Source: QHVT01 sp036389275 (GTDB taxonomy: Bacteria; Acidobacteriota; Thermoanaerobaculia; Gp7-AA8). From it: a stretch of DNA of 64,000 nucleotides. Below, one piece after another: positions 1-8,290 of this stretch. The position numbers and the translations under genes were made by a program. The notes beneath the pieces were generated by a model. That model was not told the origin of the DNA. It saw only the letters and a program-made list of their open reading frames with translations, and made no database searches. Where the stretch lies: positions 13,743 through 77,742 of the forward strand of contig DASVQE010000027.1 in the NCBI GenBank assembly GCA_036389275.1, written 5' to 3'. The first letter of the stretch is position 1; each line of letters opens with the position of its first letter.

Positions 1-745
1 GGGCCATGGCTTTCGCTTCGGCGGTGGAGATGGGGATGATCTCGTCGACGGCGGATGGGTCCCAGAGCGGTGGGGTGTAGCCGATGCCGATGCCTTCGAT
101 CTTGTGCGTGTTGGGGGCGCCGCCGCTGAGCACCGCCGATTCGGCCGGCTCGACGGCGACGATGCGGATGTCGGGGTTGCGGCGTTTGAGGACGTTGGCG
201 ATGCCGCGCAGCGACGCCGCGGTTCCGACGGAGTGGACGAAGGCGGCGAGGTTGCCGGAGGTCTGCTGCCAGATCTCTTCGCCGAGGGACTCGTAGCCGG
301 CGATGGTGTCGGGATTCTCGAGCTGGTTGGTCCAGAAGGTGTTCGGCTCGCGACTGAGTGTGCGGGCGGTCTCGATCATGTCGAGGATGAGCTTCTTACT
401 GGTCTTGCCGTCTTCACTCGGGACGATGGTCAGCTCGGCGCCGAAGGCGCGCATCTGGTCGAGCTTCTCGCGGCTGAAGGCGTCGGAAGTGACGATGCGC
501 AGGCGGTAGCCTTTCGCCGCGCAGACGAGGGCGAGGGACGCGCCGGTGCTGCCGCCGGTGTACTCGACGACCGTGCCGCCCGGCCGCAGCCTCCCATCCG
601 CCTCGGCACGTTCGAGGACGCCGCGGGCCATCCGGTCTTTCATGCTGCCGGTGGGGTTCTGCCATTCGAGCTTCGCGTAGACCGAGGGCGCGAGCCTGCC
701 GAGACGCACCATCGCCGTGTTGCCGATCGATTCCAGGATGTCCAT
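1..745 (-). CDS. Cysteine synthase family PLP enzyme (3' end outside window)
   Basis: A fold-type II PLP enzyme reading leftwards off the window edge; the first 248 residues are visible. It begins MDILESIGNTAMVRL, the usual opening of cysteine synthase and cystathionine beta-synthase catalytic domains. The PLP lysine is expected at about residue 36 in NPTGSMKDR. The substrate loop is TGGSTGAS instead of the common TSGNTG form, and the phosphate loop is HSVGTAAS instead of GTGGT. The likely chemistry is beta-replacement on an O-activated serine to make cysteine or a related amino acid in the cytoplasm, but the altered loops leave the acceptor open. The ATG is chosen because a TATCTT hexamer lies 8 nt upstream. 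It is divergent from the GlxA-type regulator, which may control it (inference). Confidence 0.85.
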   Translation of the reverse strand, partial: MDILESIGNTAMVRLGRLAPSVYAKLEWQNPTGSMKDRMARGVLERAEADGRLRPGGTVVEYTGGSTGASLALVCAAKGYRLRIVTSDAFSREKLDQMRAFGAELTIVPSEDGKTSKKLILDMIETARTLSREPNTFWTNQLENPDTIAGYESLGEEIWQQTSGNLAAFVHSVGTAASLRGIANVLKRRNPDIRIVAVEPAESAVLSGGAPNTHKIEGIGIGYTPPLWDPSAVDEIIPISTAEAKAMA

Positions 746-753
746 GGCTGCTG

Positions 754-759
754 AAGATA
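754..759 (-). promoter_or_regulatory. Candidate -10 box (TATCTT) for the cysteine-synthase-like gene
   Basis: TATCTT on the minus strand, 8 nt before the ATG, a spacing that would start the mRNA at or next to the start codon. No clear -35 is seen. Confidence 0.4.
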
Positions 760-804
760 GGCGCAGCGGTCAAAATGGACCAGTGGCAGGATCGCCACAT
801 TTCG

Positions 805-810
805 TATCAT
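805..810 (+). promoter_or_regulatory. Candidate -10 box (TATCAT) for the GlxA-type regulator
   Basis: TATCAT with 7 nt to the ATG at 818. No Shine-Dalgarno fits in the gap, so a leaderless transcript is likely. Confidence 0.45.
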
Positions 811-817
811 TCGTGCC

Positions 818-1783
818 ATGCGCATCCACGTGCTCGCTCTCGACCACGTCTTCGACCTCGGCCTGGCGGCGGTGCTCGACGCCTTTCGCACCGCGAACGA
901 GCTGATCGCGATGGCCTCGCTCGACGTCCCGCCGTTCGACGTGCGCCTCGTCGGCGTGCGGAAGCGGGTGCGCAGCGGACAAGGCCTGCTCGTGCCGGTG
1001 GAGCGGACGCGCCGCGCGCCCGACTGCGCGATCGTGCCGGCCATCGCCTACAAGATGCCGGAGCCGCTGGAAGCGGCGCTGCAACGCGACGACGTCCGCG
1101 ATGCCTGCGAGCTGCTGCGACGCTGGTCGCAGCGCGGCACGCGCATGACCGCGGCCTGCATCGGGACGTTCGTGATGGCGGAGTCGGGGGTGCTCAACGG
1201 CCAGCGGGCCACCACCACCTGGTGGCTCGCGCCGCTCTTTCGCAAGCGCTATCCCGACGTGCAGCTCGACGAGTCGAACATGATCGTGACCTCGGGACGC
1301 TGCGTGACCGCCGGCGCGGCGCTGAGCCACATGGACCTCGCCCTCTTCCTGATCCGCAGCGTCAGTCCGCGGCTGGCGGCGCTCACCGCGAACTATCTGA
1401 TCGTCGACGCGCGGCCGTCGCAATCCGCCTACGCGCTGGTCGATCACCTCGTGCACGCCGACCCGATCGTGCAGCGTTTCGAACGTTGGGCGCGCGCGCA
1501 TCTGGCCGAGCCGTTCTCGCTCGACGCCGCCGCGCGCGCCTCCGGCGCGAGCCCGCGCACGCTCGCCCGCCGCATGCACGCGGTCCTCGGCAAGTCTCCG
1601 CTCGGCTACGTGCAGAGCCTGCGCGTCGAGCGCGCCGTCCATCTGCTCCGCACGCGCAAGACGAGCCTCGACGAAGTGGCGGAGAAGGTCGGCTACGCGG
1701 ACGGCGGCACGCTGCGGGTGCTGCTGCGGCGCGAGCTCGGTACGGGCGTGAAGGAGCTGCGACGTCTGTCATCGCGAGCGTAG
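818..1783 (+). CDS. GlxA family transcriptional regulator (DJ-1/PfpI domain plus AraC helix-turn-helix)
   Basis: The 321-residue protein has an N-terminal DJ-1/PfpI-like sensor domain (about residues 1-180, with the nucleophile-elbow-like segment AACIGTFVMAESG) and a C-terminal AraC-type DNA-binding domain (about 222-316). The second domain shows the two helix-turn-helix units FSLDAAARASGASPRTLARR and LDEVAEKVGYADGGTLRV. Such regulators usually sense a small metabolite and act on a neighbouring operon; the divergent cysteine-synthase-like gene is the obvious candidate target (inference). The ATG at 818 has a TATCAT box 7 nt upstream. The last codons and the TAG stop lie inside the left arm of an inverted repeat shared with the converging gene downstream, so the C-terminal LSSRA is repeat-encoded. 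Confidence 0.9.
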   Translation: MRIHVLALDHVFDLGLAAVLDAFRTANELIAMASLDVPPFDVRLVGVRKRVRSGQGLLVPVERTRRAPDCAIVPAIAYKMPEPLEAALQRDDVRDACELLRRWSQRGTRMTAACIGTFVMAESGVLNGQRATTTWWLAPLFRKRYPDVQLDESNMIVTSGRCVTAGAALSHMDLALFLIRSVSPRLAALTANYLIVDARPSQSAYALVDHLVHADPIVQRFERWARAHLAEPFSLDAAARASGASPRTLARRMHAVLGKSPLGYVQSLRVERAVHLLRTRKTSLDEVAEKVGYADGGTLRVLLRRELGTGVKELRRLSSRA

Positions 1784-1869
1784 CGAGTGACCTGGGCGGG
1801 CGGCGCGCGGTGCACGTGCCTGCCGCGCCACCCGAGCCCCAGGTCCCTCGCTCACGCTCGGGATGACAG
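1766..1869. repeat. Inverted repeat that encodes the C-terminal SSRA and stop codon of both converging genes
   Basis: The left arm (1766-1796) and right arm (1838-1869) are reverse complements with about three differences, and much of the 41-nt interior can also pair. The forward gene stops inside the left arm (1781-1783) and the reverse gene stops inside the right arm (1852-1854). Both proteins therefore end LSSRA. The sequence tgtcatc(g/c)cgagcg resembles a dispersed palindromic repeat. It may act as a two-way terminator, although no T-tract follows. Confidence 0.75.
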
Positions 1870-3906
1870 CAGCCGCACCGCTTCGTCGGGCGGCAGCGGG
1901 CGCGCGAAGTAGAAGCCTTGCGCGTAGGCGATGCCGAGCTCGCGCATGCGCGCGGCCTGCTCGGCGGTCTCGAGACCTTCCACCGTCACCTCCATGCCGA
2001 GGACGCGGGCCAGGCCGGCTACGGTGCGGACGATCTCGTCGACGCGGCGCACATCGGCGTCGAGGAGGAACGAGCGGTCGATCTTGAGCATGTCGAACGG
2101 AAACTGCCGCAGGCTGCTGAGCGAGGAGTAGCCGGTGCCGAAGTCGTCGAGGCTGAGCCGCACCTGGATCTCGCGCAGCGCGCGCAGCAGCGCGGCGGCG
2201 GCGTCGGCGTTGTCGATGAGGATGCTCTCGGTGACCTCGAGATGCAGCCGGCGCGGCGCGATGCCGCTCTCCTCGATCGCCGCCGCCACGCGCTCGACCA
2301 CGTCGGGCTGCAGCAGTTGCCGCGCGGAGAGATTGACGTGGATGTCGATGTCGTCGCGCTGCCATTCGCGCAGTTGGCGCAGCGCCTCGCGCAGCACCCA
2401 TTCGCCGATCGGCACGATCAGCCCCGTCTCCTCCGCCACGGCGATGATCTGGTCGGCCGGCACGAGCGTGTCGCCGCGCTGCCAGCGCAGCAATGCCTCG
2501 AAGCCGGCCACGCCGCCGCTCTCCATCCGCATCACCGGCTGGTAGTGCACGCGCAGCTCGCCGCGCTCGATGGCGCGCCGCAGGTCGGTCTCGAACTGCA
2601 GCAGTTGCACGGTGCGCTCGTGCATGGCCGTGTCGAAGACCTCGTGGCGCGCCTTGCCGCGCGCCTTGGCGCGATACATGGCGATGTCGGCGTCGCGCAG
2701 CACGTCCTGCGGATCGGTGTAGCCGGTGGTGCTCAGGGCGATGCCGATGCTGACGGTGGTGAAGATCTCGTGCGCGCCGATGCGGAACGGCACGAGCAGC
2801 TCGTCCTGGATGCGCTGCGCGGTGCGGACCGCGTCGGTGCCGCGGTCGATGCCGTCGATGAGCATGGCGAACTCGTCGCCGCCGAGGCGGGCCACGCTGT
2901 CGCTGGAGCGCACCAGGTCGGCGAGCCGCTGCGCCACCGCGACCAGCAACTCGTCGCCGAGGACGTGGCCGAGGCTGTCGTTGACGACCTTGAAGCGATC
3001 GAGATCGAGAAAGAGCACGGCAAAGTGCGAGTCGGGATGGCGGCGATGCGACTCGATGGCGCGCGCCAGGCGATCCATGAACAACGCGCGATTCGGCAGT
3101 TGCGTGAGCGCGTCGTGGAACGCGTCGTGGGTGAGGCGCTCGACGGCGAGCTTCCGCTCGGTGATGTCGGTCTGCGAGCCGGCGATGCGCGTGGCGGTGC
3201 CGGCGGCGTCGCGCACGGCCAGGCCGCGGCTGAGCATCCAGCGATACGACCCGTCGCGGCAGCGCATGCGATGCTCGCTCTCGAGATGCGGCGTCTCGCC
3301 GCGCAGATGCAGCTCGACCGCGCTGCGCAGGATCTCCGCGTCGTCGGGATGCACGCGCGAGAACCATTCGTCGGGCGCGCTGCCGATCTCCTCTTCCGAA
3401 AATCCGAGCATCGATTTCCAGCGCGGCGAGTAGTAGACCTCCGCGGCCGGCAGGTCCCACACCCAGAGCCCGTCGTTCGCGCCGCGGGCAGAGAGCGCGT
3501 ACCGCTCTTCGCTCTCGCGCAGCGCCTGCAGGGTGCGGCTCTGCTCGAGGGCGTAGCGGATCGAGCGCTCGAGCAGCGGCGCGTCGATGGTGCCTTTGAC
3601 GAGATAGTCGGCGGCGCCGGCGCGCATGGCGGCGAGGTCGACGTCGCCGTCGCCCTGGCCGGTGAGCAGGATCATCGGCGCGGTCACGCCGAGTGCGCGG
3701 GCATGGCGCAACAGCTCGAGCCCGTCGTGCTCGCCGAGTCGGTAGTCGACGAGAAAGAGATCGTGGCCGTCGCGGCCGAGGGCGCCGAGCGCCTCGTCGA
3801 ACGACGAGATCCAATCGAGCGCGAACGTGGTGCGCTTCGACTCCGACAGCAGCTCGCGCGTGAGCACGTAGTCATCCTCGTCGTCTTCGACGAGGAGGAT
3901 GCGCAC
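1852..3906 (-). CDS. Response regulator with PAS, GGDEF and EAL domains (cyclic-di-GMP turnover)
   Basis: The 684-residue protein has a receiver domain (1-125; acidic pocket VEDDEDD, phospho-acceptor in LVDYRLGEHDG, lysine in YLVKGT), a PAS domain (about 130-250), GGDEF (about 260-420, intact motif RLGGDEFAM) and EAL (about 430-680). The EAL domain keeps FEALLRW, LEVTES, DDFGTGYSS, KIDRSF and VEGLE, so both making and breaking cyclic-di-GMP are possible. The start is a GTG 16 nt after the stop of the Rcp1-like receiver gene, in the same operon as a histidine kinase. The layout suggests a kinase that phosphorylates both receivers, with this protein as the cyclic-di-GMP output (inference). Its last residues come from the inverted repeat at 1766-1869. 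Confidence 0.92.
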   Translation of the reverse strand: MRILLVEDDEDDYVLTRELLSESKRTTFALDWISSFDEALGALGRDGHDLFLVDYRLGEHDGLELLRHARALGVTAPMILLTGQGDGDVDLAAMRAGAADYLVKGTIDAPLLERSIRYALEQSRTLQALRESEERYALSARGANDGLWVWDLPAAEVYYSPRWKSMLGFSEEEIGSAPDEWFSRVHPDDAEILRSAVELHLRGETPHLESEHRMRCRDGSYRWMLSRGLAVRDAAGTATRIAGSQTDITERKLAVERLTHDAFHDALTQLPNRALFMDRLARAIESHRRHPDSHFAVLFLDLDRFKVVNDSLGHVLGDELLVAVAQRLADLVRSSDSVARLGGDEFAMLIDGIDRGTDAVRTAQRIQDELLVPFRIGAHEIFTTVSIGIALSTTGYTDPQDVLRDADIAMYRAKARGKARHEVFDTAMHERTVQLLQFETDLRRAIERGELRVHYQPVMRMESGGVAGFEALLRWQRGDTLVPADQIIAVAEETGLIVPIGEWVLREALRQLREWQRDDIDIHVNLSARQLLQPDVVERVAAAIEESGIAPRRLHLEVTESILIDNADAAAALLRALREIQVRLSLDDFGTGYSSLSSLRQFPFDMLKIDRSFLLDADVRRVDEIVRTVAGLARVLGMEVTVEGLETAEQAARMRELGIAYAQGFYFARPLPPDEAVRLLSSRA

Positions 3907-3922
3907 CTCGCGCGGGTCGGGC

Positions 3923-4387
3923 TCAGCGGATCTGGTCAGGCGGCAGCTCGACGATCTCGATCCAGTAGCGTCCGACCTCGCGCATCACCGCCACCAGCCC
4001 TTCGAAGCTGACCGGCTTGGTGATGAACGAGTTCGCGCCCAGATCGTAGGTGCGGTAGATGTCCTCTTCCGCTTTGGAGGTGGTGAGGACGACCACCGGG
4101 ATGCGGCGCAGATCGGGATCGGCCTTGATCTCGCGCAGCGCCTCGCGGCCATCCTTGCGCGGCATGTTCAGGTCGAGCAGGATCAGGCCGGGCGTCGGCG
4201 ACGACTCCGGCTCGGCGTAGCGGCCGCGGTGATAGAGGTAGTCGAGCAGCTCTTCGCCGTCCTCGACGAAGCGGAGATCGTTGACGACGCGGCTCTCCTC
4301 GAGCGCGTTGGCCGCGAGCATGCGGTCTTCCTCGTCGTCGTCGGCGAGCAGAATGACGATGGGGCGTGCCGGATCGGGTGGCTTCAT
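3923..4387 (-). CDS. Rcp1-like single-domain response regulator
   Basis: A 154-residue receiver-only protein. It shows the acidic patch LADDDEEDR, phospho-acceptor Asp in LILLDLNMPRKDG, the Thr in VVVLTTSKAEED and the Lys in FITKPVSFEG. The long loop around the YLYHRGRYAE segment is typical of Rcp1-type receivers that partner phytochrome-like or PAS histidine kinases. The ATG overlaps the stop of the upstream kinase gene by 4 nt (ATGA), so the two are translationally coupled. With no output domain it probably passes phosphate on or acts by protein-protein contact. Confidence 0.92.
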   Translation of the reverse strand: MKPPDPARPIVILLADDDEEDRMLAANALEESRVVNDLRFVEDGEELLDYLYHRGRYAEPESSPTPGLILLDLNMPRKDGREALREIKADPDLRRIPVVVLTTSKAEEDIYRTYDLGANSFITKPVSFEGLVAVMREVGRYWIEIVELPPDQIR

Positions 4388-6144
4388 GCGTTGGCCTCAT
4401 GATGCGCCGGCAGCGTGACGATGAAGGTCGCTCCTTCACCCGGTCTGCTCTGCGCGCGAATCTCTCCTCCGTGGCGCTGGGCGATTTTGCGGCAAATCGC
4501 GAGCCCGATTCCGGTGCCCTCGTACTGGGCGCGCCCGTGCAGCCGCTCGAACATCGTGAAAATCCGCTCGGCGTATTTTTCCTCGAAGCCGATGCCGTTG
4601 TCCGCCACCGTAAGGCGGCAGTTCCCGTTCTCCACCGTTCCATCGATCCGGACGTGCGGAGGTACGCCGGGACGGTGAAATTTCAGCGCGTTCGCGGCGA
4701 GGTTCTGCAGGAGCTGGCGCATCTGCAGCGGGTCGGCCTCGATGGCCGGCAGCGGACCGATCTCGAGACGGCCGCCGCTCTCCTGCGTGCGCAGCTCGAG
4801 GTCCTTGGCCACGTCGCGGGCGATCGCGGCGAGGTCGACGCGCACGAACGGCTGCGCCTTGGTGGTCACGCGCGAGAACGACAGCAGGTCGTTGATCAGG
4901 ATCTGCATGCGCCTGGCCGCCGACTGCATGCGATCGATGTAGTCGCCGGCCTGTTCGGGCAGCGCGGCGGCGTGCTTCGACTTGAGCAGATCGCCGAAGG
5001 CCTGGATCTTCCGCAGCGGCTCCTGCAGGTCGTGCGAGGCGACGTACGCAAAGTCCTCGAGCTCGCGATTCGACTGCTCGAGGCGCGTGAGCGCGTGGCG
5101 CAGCTCCTCGTCGGCGCGCTTGCGGGCGCGGATGTCGCGGGCGATGACGACCGCGCCTTCCTGCACGTCGCGCTGCGTGATCGGCGAGATCGAGACGCTG
5201 ACCGGCACGGCGTGACCGTCCTTGTGGCGCAGCAGCCGCTCCTGATCGCGGATCGGCCCGCGCCGCGCCAGATCGCGCAGCGTGCGCGAGATGGTCTCGT
5301 CGCTGCCGGTTTCCTCGAGGCGGTCGATGAGCTTTCCGGCGAGGTCGGCGTGCGCGTAGCCGAAGAGCGATTTCACGGCATCGTTGACCACGCGGATGCG
5401 GCCTTCCGCGTCGATGACGAAGAGCGCGTCGGCCATGGTGGCCAGGATCTCGGTCGCGGCGCGGGCGGCGGTGATCGGCACGAAGCGGTGGCGGCGGATC
5501 GTGCCGGAGGCGATGAGCATGAACGCGGCGACCGGGACGTAGCCGAGCGGCCGCATGCGCGCGCCGAGCATCGGCGCGAAGTCGACGGCGGCGACGTAGA
5601 CCACGAGGAAGCTCACCATCAGCTTCGCCACGCGCGCGCGGCGTTTCGGGTCGGTGCTGCGCCGCCACTCGATGATCCCTTCGATGGTCTGCGTGCCGAG
5701 CGCGCCGGCAAAGTAGAGAAGGAAGGGCGGCATCAGCGGACCGGCCGTCGGATAGAAGCCCCACGAGTGTTTCGCGACACCTGCTGCCAGTCCGGAGGTG
5801 AAGGCGGCGGCGAGGGCGAAGGCGGCGCCGACGATCCAGGCGGCGGCGATCAGGCGCCGTCGCGAGGAGTAGAGCCGCAGCGCGGTGGCGGTGAAGTCGT
5901 AGATGGCCGGCGGCAGCAGGCAGACCGCCGCCAGGCCGATGCGCGCGCAGCGCGTGGCCGCATCCGCGGCGGTCGCGCAGTACATCGCGGCGAAGGAGAG
6001 GAACCAGACCGCGACGCAGGCGATCATCGCGCAGAAGAGCACGGCCACGCGCGAGGCGCGCTGCCGCGCGTAGATCGCGGCGGCGAGCGCGACGAGCACG
6101 CAGCCGAGGATCGCCCACGGCACTGCGAACGGATTCCACTGCAT
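4384..6144 (-). CDS. Membrane histidine kinase (7-TM N-terminus, PAS, HisKA, HATPase)
   Basis: The 586-residue kinase has about seven hydrophobic segments in residues 1-235, like the 7TM N-terminal region of some histidine kinases. A PAS domain follows (about 240-350; MADALFVIDAEGRIRVVND), then a HisKA dimerisation helix with the phospho-accepting His in VASHDLQEPL. The ATPase domain has the N-box NLAANALKFH, the G1 box DNGIGF and the G2 box GTGIGLAI. HDLQEPL is the signature of kinases that pair with Rcp1-like receivers, which fits the gene immediately downstream. A TACAAT hexamer lies 12 nt before the ATG. The stimulus is unknown; the membrane domain suggests a small or lipophilic ligand (inference). 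Confidence 0.93.
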   Translation of the reverse strand: MQWNPFAVPWAILGCVLVALAAAIYARQRASRVAVLFCAMIACVAVWFLSFAAMYCATAADAATRCARIGLAAVCLLPPAIYDFTATALRLYSSRRRLIAAAWIVGAAFALAAAFTSGLAAGVAKHSWGFYPTAGPLMPPFLLYFAGALGTQTIEGIIEWRRSTDPKRRARVAKLMVSFLVVYVAAVDFAPMLGARMRPLGYVPVAAFMLIASGTIRRHRFVPITAARAATEILATMADALFVIDAEGRIRVVNDAVKSLFGYAHADLAGKLIDRLEETGSDETISRTLRDLARRGPIRDQERLLRHKDGHAVPVSVSISPITQRDVQEGAVVIARDIRARKRADEELRHALTRLEQSNRELEDFAYVASHDLQEPLRKIQAFGDLLKSKHAAALPEQAGDYIDRMQSAARRMQILINDLLSFSRVTTKAQPFVRVDLAAIARDVAKDLELRTQESGGRLEIGPLPAIEADPLQMRQLLQNLAANALKFHRPGVPPHVRIDGTVENGNCRLTVADNGIGFEEKYAERIFTMFERLHGRAQYEGTGIGLAICRKIAQRHGGEIRAQSRPGEGATFIVTLPAHHEANA

Positions 6145-6156
6145 CTGACGGAGGCG

Positions 6157-6162
6157 ATTGTA
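6157..6162 (-). promoter_or_regulatory. Candidate -10 box (TACAAT) for the kinase operon
   Basis: TACAAT on the minus strand, 12 nt before the kinase ATG, leaving a very short leader. Confidence 0.4.
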
Positions 6163-6178
6163 GTCGCCGCCGTCGTCG

Positions 6179-8290
6179 CTACCGTTGCGCGCGCCGTCCC
6201 GGCAGCGCCAGGGCGACGAAGGCGGAGAGCAGCAGCACGGCCGGAAACACCGACAGCCGCGCCGCGCTCGCGACGCCGCCGGCCAGCAGCGCGACGAAGC
6301 CGCTGCCGATCACGCCGCCGATGTAGCGCATGGTCGAGAGCGCGCCGGAGGCGACGCCGGCCTGCGACGCGCCGACCGCGCCGAGCGCCGCCGCCTGCGA
6401 CGGGCTGGTGGCGAGGCCGATGCCGCCGCCCATCAGGATCAGCGCGGCCAGGAGATGTCCGCCGGCGATGAAGAGCGCCGCGCCGGCGGCGGCGACGAGC
6501 GCGCCGGCGAGCGCCATCGCCCGCGAGCCGATGGCGTCGGAGAGGCGGCCGCCGACGGGCGAGGCCAGGACCATCGCGCCGGTGAAGAAGAGGAGCATCC
6601 GTCCGGTGCCGGCCGCCGCGCCGCCGCTGCGCTGCAGGAAGAACGGCAGCAGGAAGAGCATCGAGTACATGGCCAGGTTCTGCAGCGCGACGATGGCGCT
6701 GCCGGCGGCGAATGCGGACCGCTGGAAGAGGCGCACGTCGAGCACCGGGTCGCTCGCGCGCAGCTCGCGCCAGACGAAAGCGGCCAGCGCCGCAGCCGCG
6801 GCGAGCGCGAGCCACGGGCCGCGCTCCACGGCGGCGACGAGCAGCACGACTGCGATGCCGAGGAGCGCGCTGCCGGCGAAATCGAACCGCGCGGCGCGCT
6901 CGCGTTGCACGCGCCTTTCGCGGCGCGGCGGCTCGAGCGCGAACGAGAGCAGCACCACCGGCACGTTCACGAAGAAGACCGAGTGCCAGCCGTAGCGCGC
7001 GGTCAGCAGCCCGCCGAGGAGCGGGCCGATCGCGGCGGCGGCACCCATGATCGCGCCGAAGATCCCGAAAACGCGCCCGCGCCGCGCGTGCGGCACGCTG
7101 TTGCGCAGTTGGGCGAAGACGGTCGGCACCGACAGCGCGCCGCCGATGGCCATCAGCACGCGGCCGGCGGTGAGCACGGCCAGCAGCGGCGAGAAGGCGG
7201 CGATCAGCGCGCCGAGGCCGAACATGGCCCGGCCGGCGGTGAGCACGCGCGAGGTGCCCCAGAGATCGGCGAGCTTTCCGGCCGGACTCTGGGCGACGAT
7301 GCTGACCACCAGGTACGTGGTGACGAGGCAGCGCGTCACCAGCGACGGCGCGTCGTGAAAGCCGCCGGCGATGGCCGGCAGCGCCACGGCGATGATGGTG
7401 GAGTTGAGCGGCGCGAGCAGCGCGGCGAGGGCGAGGCCGGCGAAGCGGCGCGTCGTCAGCGTCTCGACGGGCGCCTCGGCCTTCGTGGTGATCGGACGGG
7501 ACTGCAACAGAAAGAGTGCACCATCCTCGAACGCCCACTCGATGTCCTGCGGCGCGCCGAAGTAGCTCTCGCACGCGGCGGCCAGGCGATGCACCTGCAG
7601 CACCTCCTCATCGCCGAGGCTGAGCTTTGTGATCCGTTCCTCCTCCACCTCCTCCTCGGCCACGCCTCCGCCATCCGCAAAGTGCACGGCGACGTCTTTC
7701 CGTCCCGCTCTCCGCTCGAGGATCTCGCCGCCGCGCGTGACGCGGTACGAGTCGGGGACGACCAGTCCGGCCACCACCGCTTCGCCGAGTCCCCAGGCCG
7801 ACTCGATCACGCGCTCGTCGGCGCCGGTGACCGGGTTGCGCGTGAAGAGCACGCCGGCGACGTCGGCGTCGACCATCTGCAGCACGACCACGCCGATGCG
7901 CGGCTCGCCGCGCACGCCCATCTTCGCGCGATAGGCGAGGGCGCTCTCCGCGCGCGCCGATGCGTGAATGGTGCGCACGGCGTCGAGGAGCGCGGCCTCG
8001 CTGGTGACGTTCAGCAGCGTGACATGCTGCCCGGCGAAGCTTGCGTCGAGCGAGTCTTCGCCGACCGCCGACGAACGCGCGGCGACGGCGCGCAGTCCCG
8101 ACTCGCGATAGGCGCGCGCGATCTCACTCGCAGCATCGCCGTCGCCGCGCGCGGCGCGAGCCACGAGCTCCCACGAGATGGCGAAGCCGCCCGGCACCGG
8201 CAGTCCGGCGCGCAGCGCCCGCGCCAGCGACGACGCTTTGCCGCCGAACGACGACTCGTCCGCCGCCTCGGGCAAAGCAACGATGGTCAC
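6179..8290 (-). CDS. Fusion: PEP-synthase/Rph-type ATP-binding domain plus 14-TM MFS drug-efflux permease
   Basis: This is one 703-residue frame with two unrelated modules. Residues 1-268 are a PPDK_N-type ATP-binding domain with its usual landmarks: GGKASSLARAL, ARSSAVGEDS followed by SFAGQ, LFTRNPVTG, SAWGLGEAVVAG and DIEWAFEDGALFLLQSRPIT. After a linker of about ten residues comes a major-facilitator permease with about 14 hydrophobic segments, motif A (GKLADLWGTSRVL) and the antiporter motif C (GAIMGAAAAIGPLLGG), as in DHA2 drug exporters. It starts with GTG and overlaps the stop of the PEP-utilising gene by 4 nt. That gene carries the swivelling His domain this ATP-binding domain needs. 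I read the pair as a split, membrane-tethered phosphotransferase related to rifampicin phosphotransferase or PEP synthase. The substrate is unknown, and a fused pair created by deletion is the main alternative. Confidence 0.85.
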   Translation of the reverse strand: MTIVALPEAADESSFGGKASSLARALRAGLPVPGGFAISWELVARAARGDGDAASEIARAYRESGLRAVAARSSAVGEDSLDASFAGQHVTLLNVTSEAALLDAVRTIHASARAESALAYRAKMGVRGEPRIGVVVLQMVDADVAGVLFTRNPVTGADERVIESAWGLGEAVVAGLVVPDSYRVTRGGEILERRAGRKDVAVHFADGGGVAEEEVEEERITKLSLGDEEVLQVHRLAAACESYFGAPQDIEWAFEDGALFLLQSRPITTKAEAPVETLTTRRFAGLALAALLAPLNSTIIAVALPAIAGGFHDAPSLVTRCLVTTYLVVSIVAQSPAGKLADLWGTSRVLTAGRAMFGLGALIAAFSPLLAVLTAGRVLMAIGGALSVPTVFAQLRNSVPHARRGRVFGIFGAIMGAAAAIGPLLGGLLTARYGWHSVFFVNVPVVLLSFALEPPRRERRVQRERAARFDFAGSALLGIAVVLLVAAVERGPWLALAAAAALAAFVWRELRASDPVLDVRLFQRSAFAAGSAIVALQNLAMYSMLFLLPFFLQRSGGAAAGTGRMLLFFTGAMVLASPVGGRLSDAIGSRAMALAGALVAAAGAALFIAGGHLLAALILMGGGIGLATSPSQAAALGAVGASQAGVASGALSTMRYIGGVIGSGFVALLAGGVASAARLSVFPAVLLLSAFVALALPGRRAQR

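Noticed and set aside
1918..4011. Long open frame on the plus strand opposite the GGDEF-EAL gene
   Set aside because: It is the antisense shadow of a high-GC gene. Its composition is unlike a protein, and no motif is found. Many similar long frames occur throughout the window.
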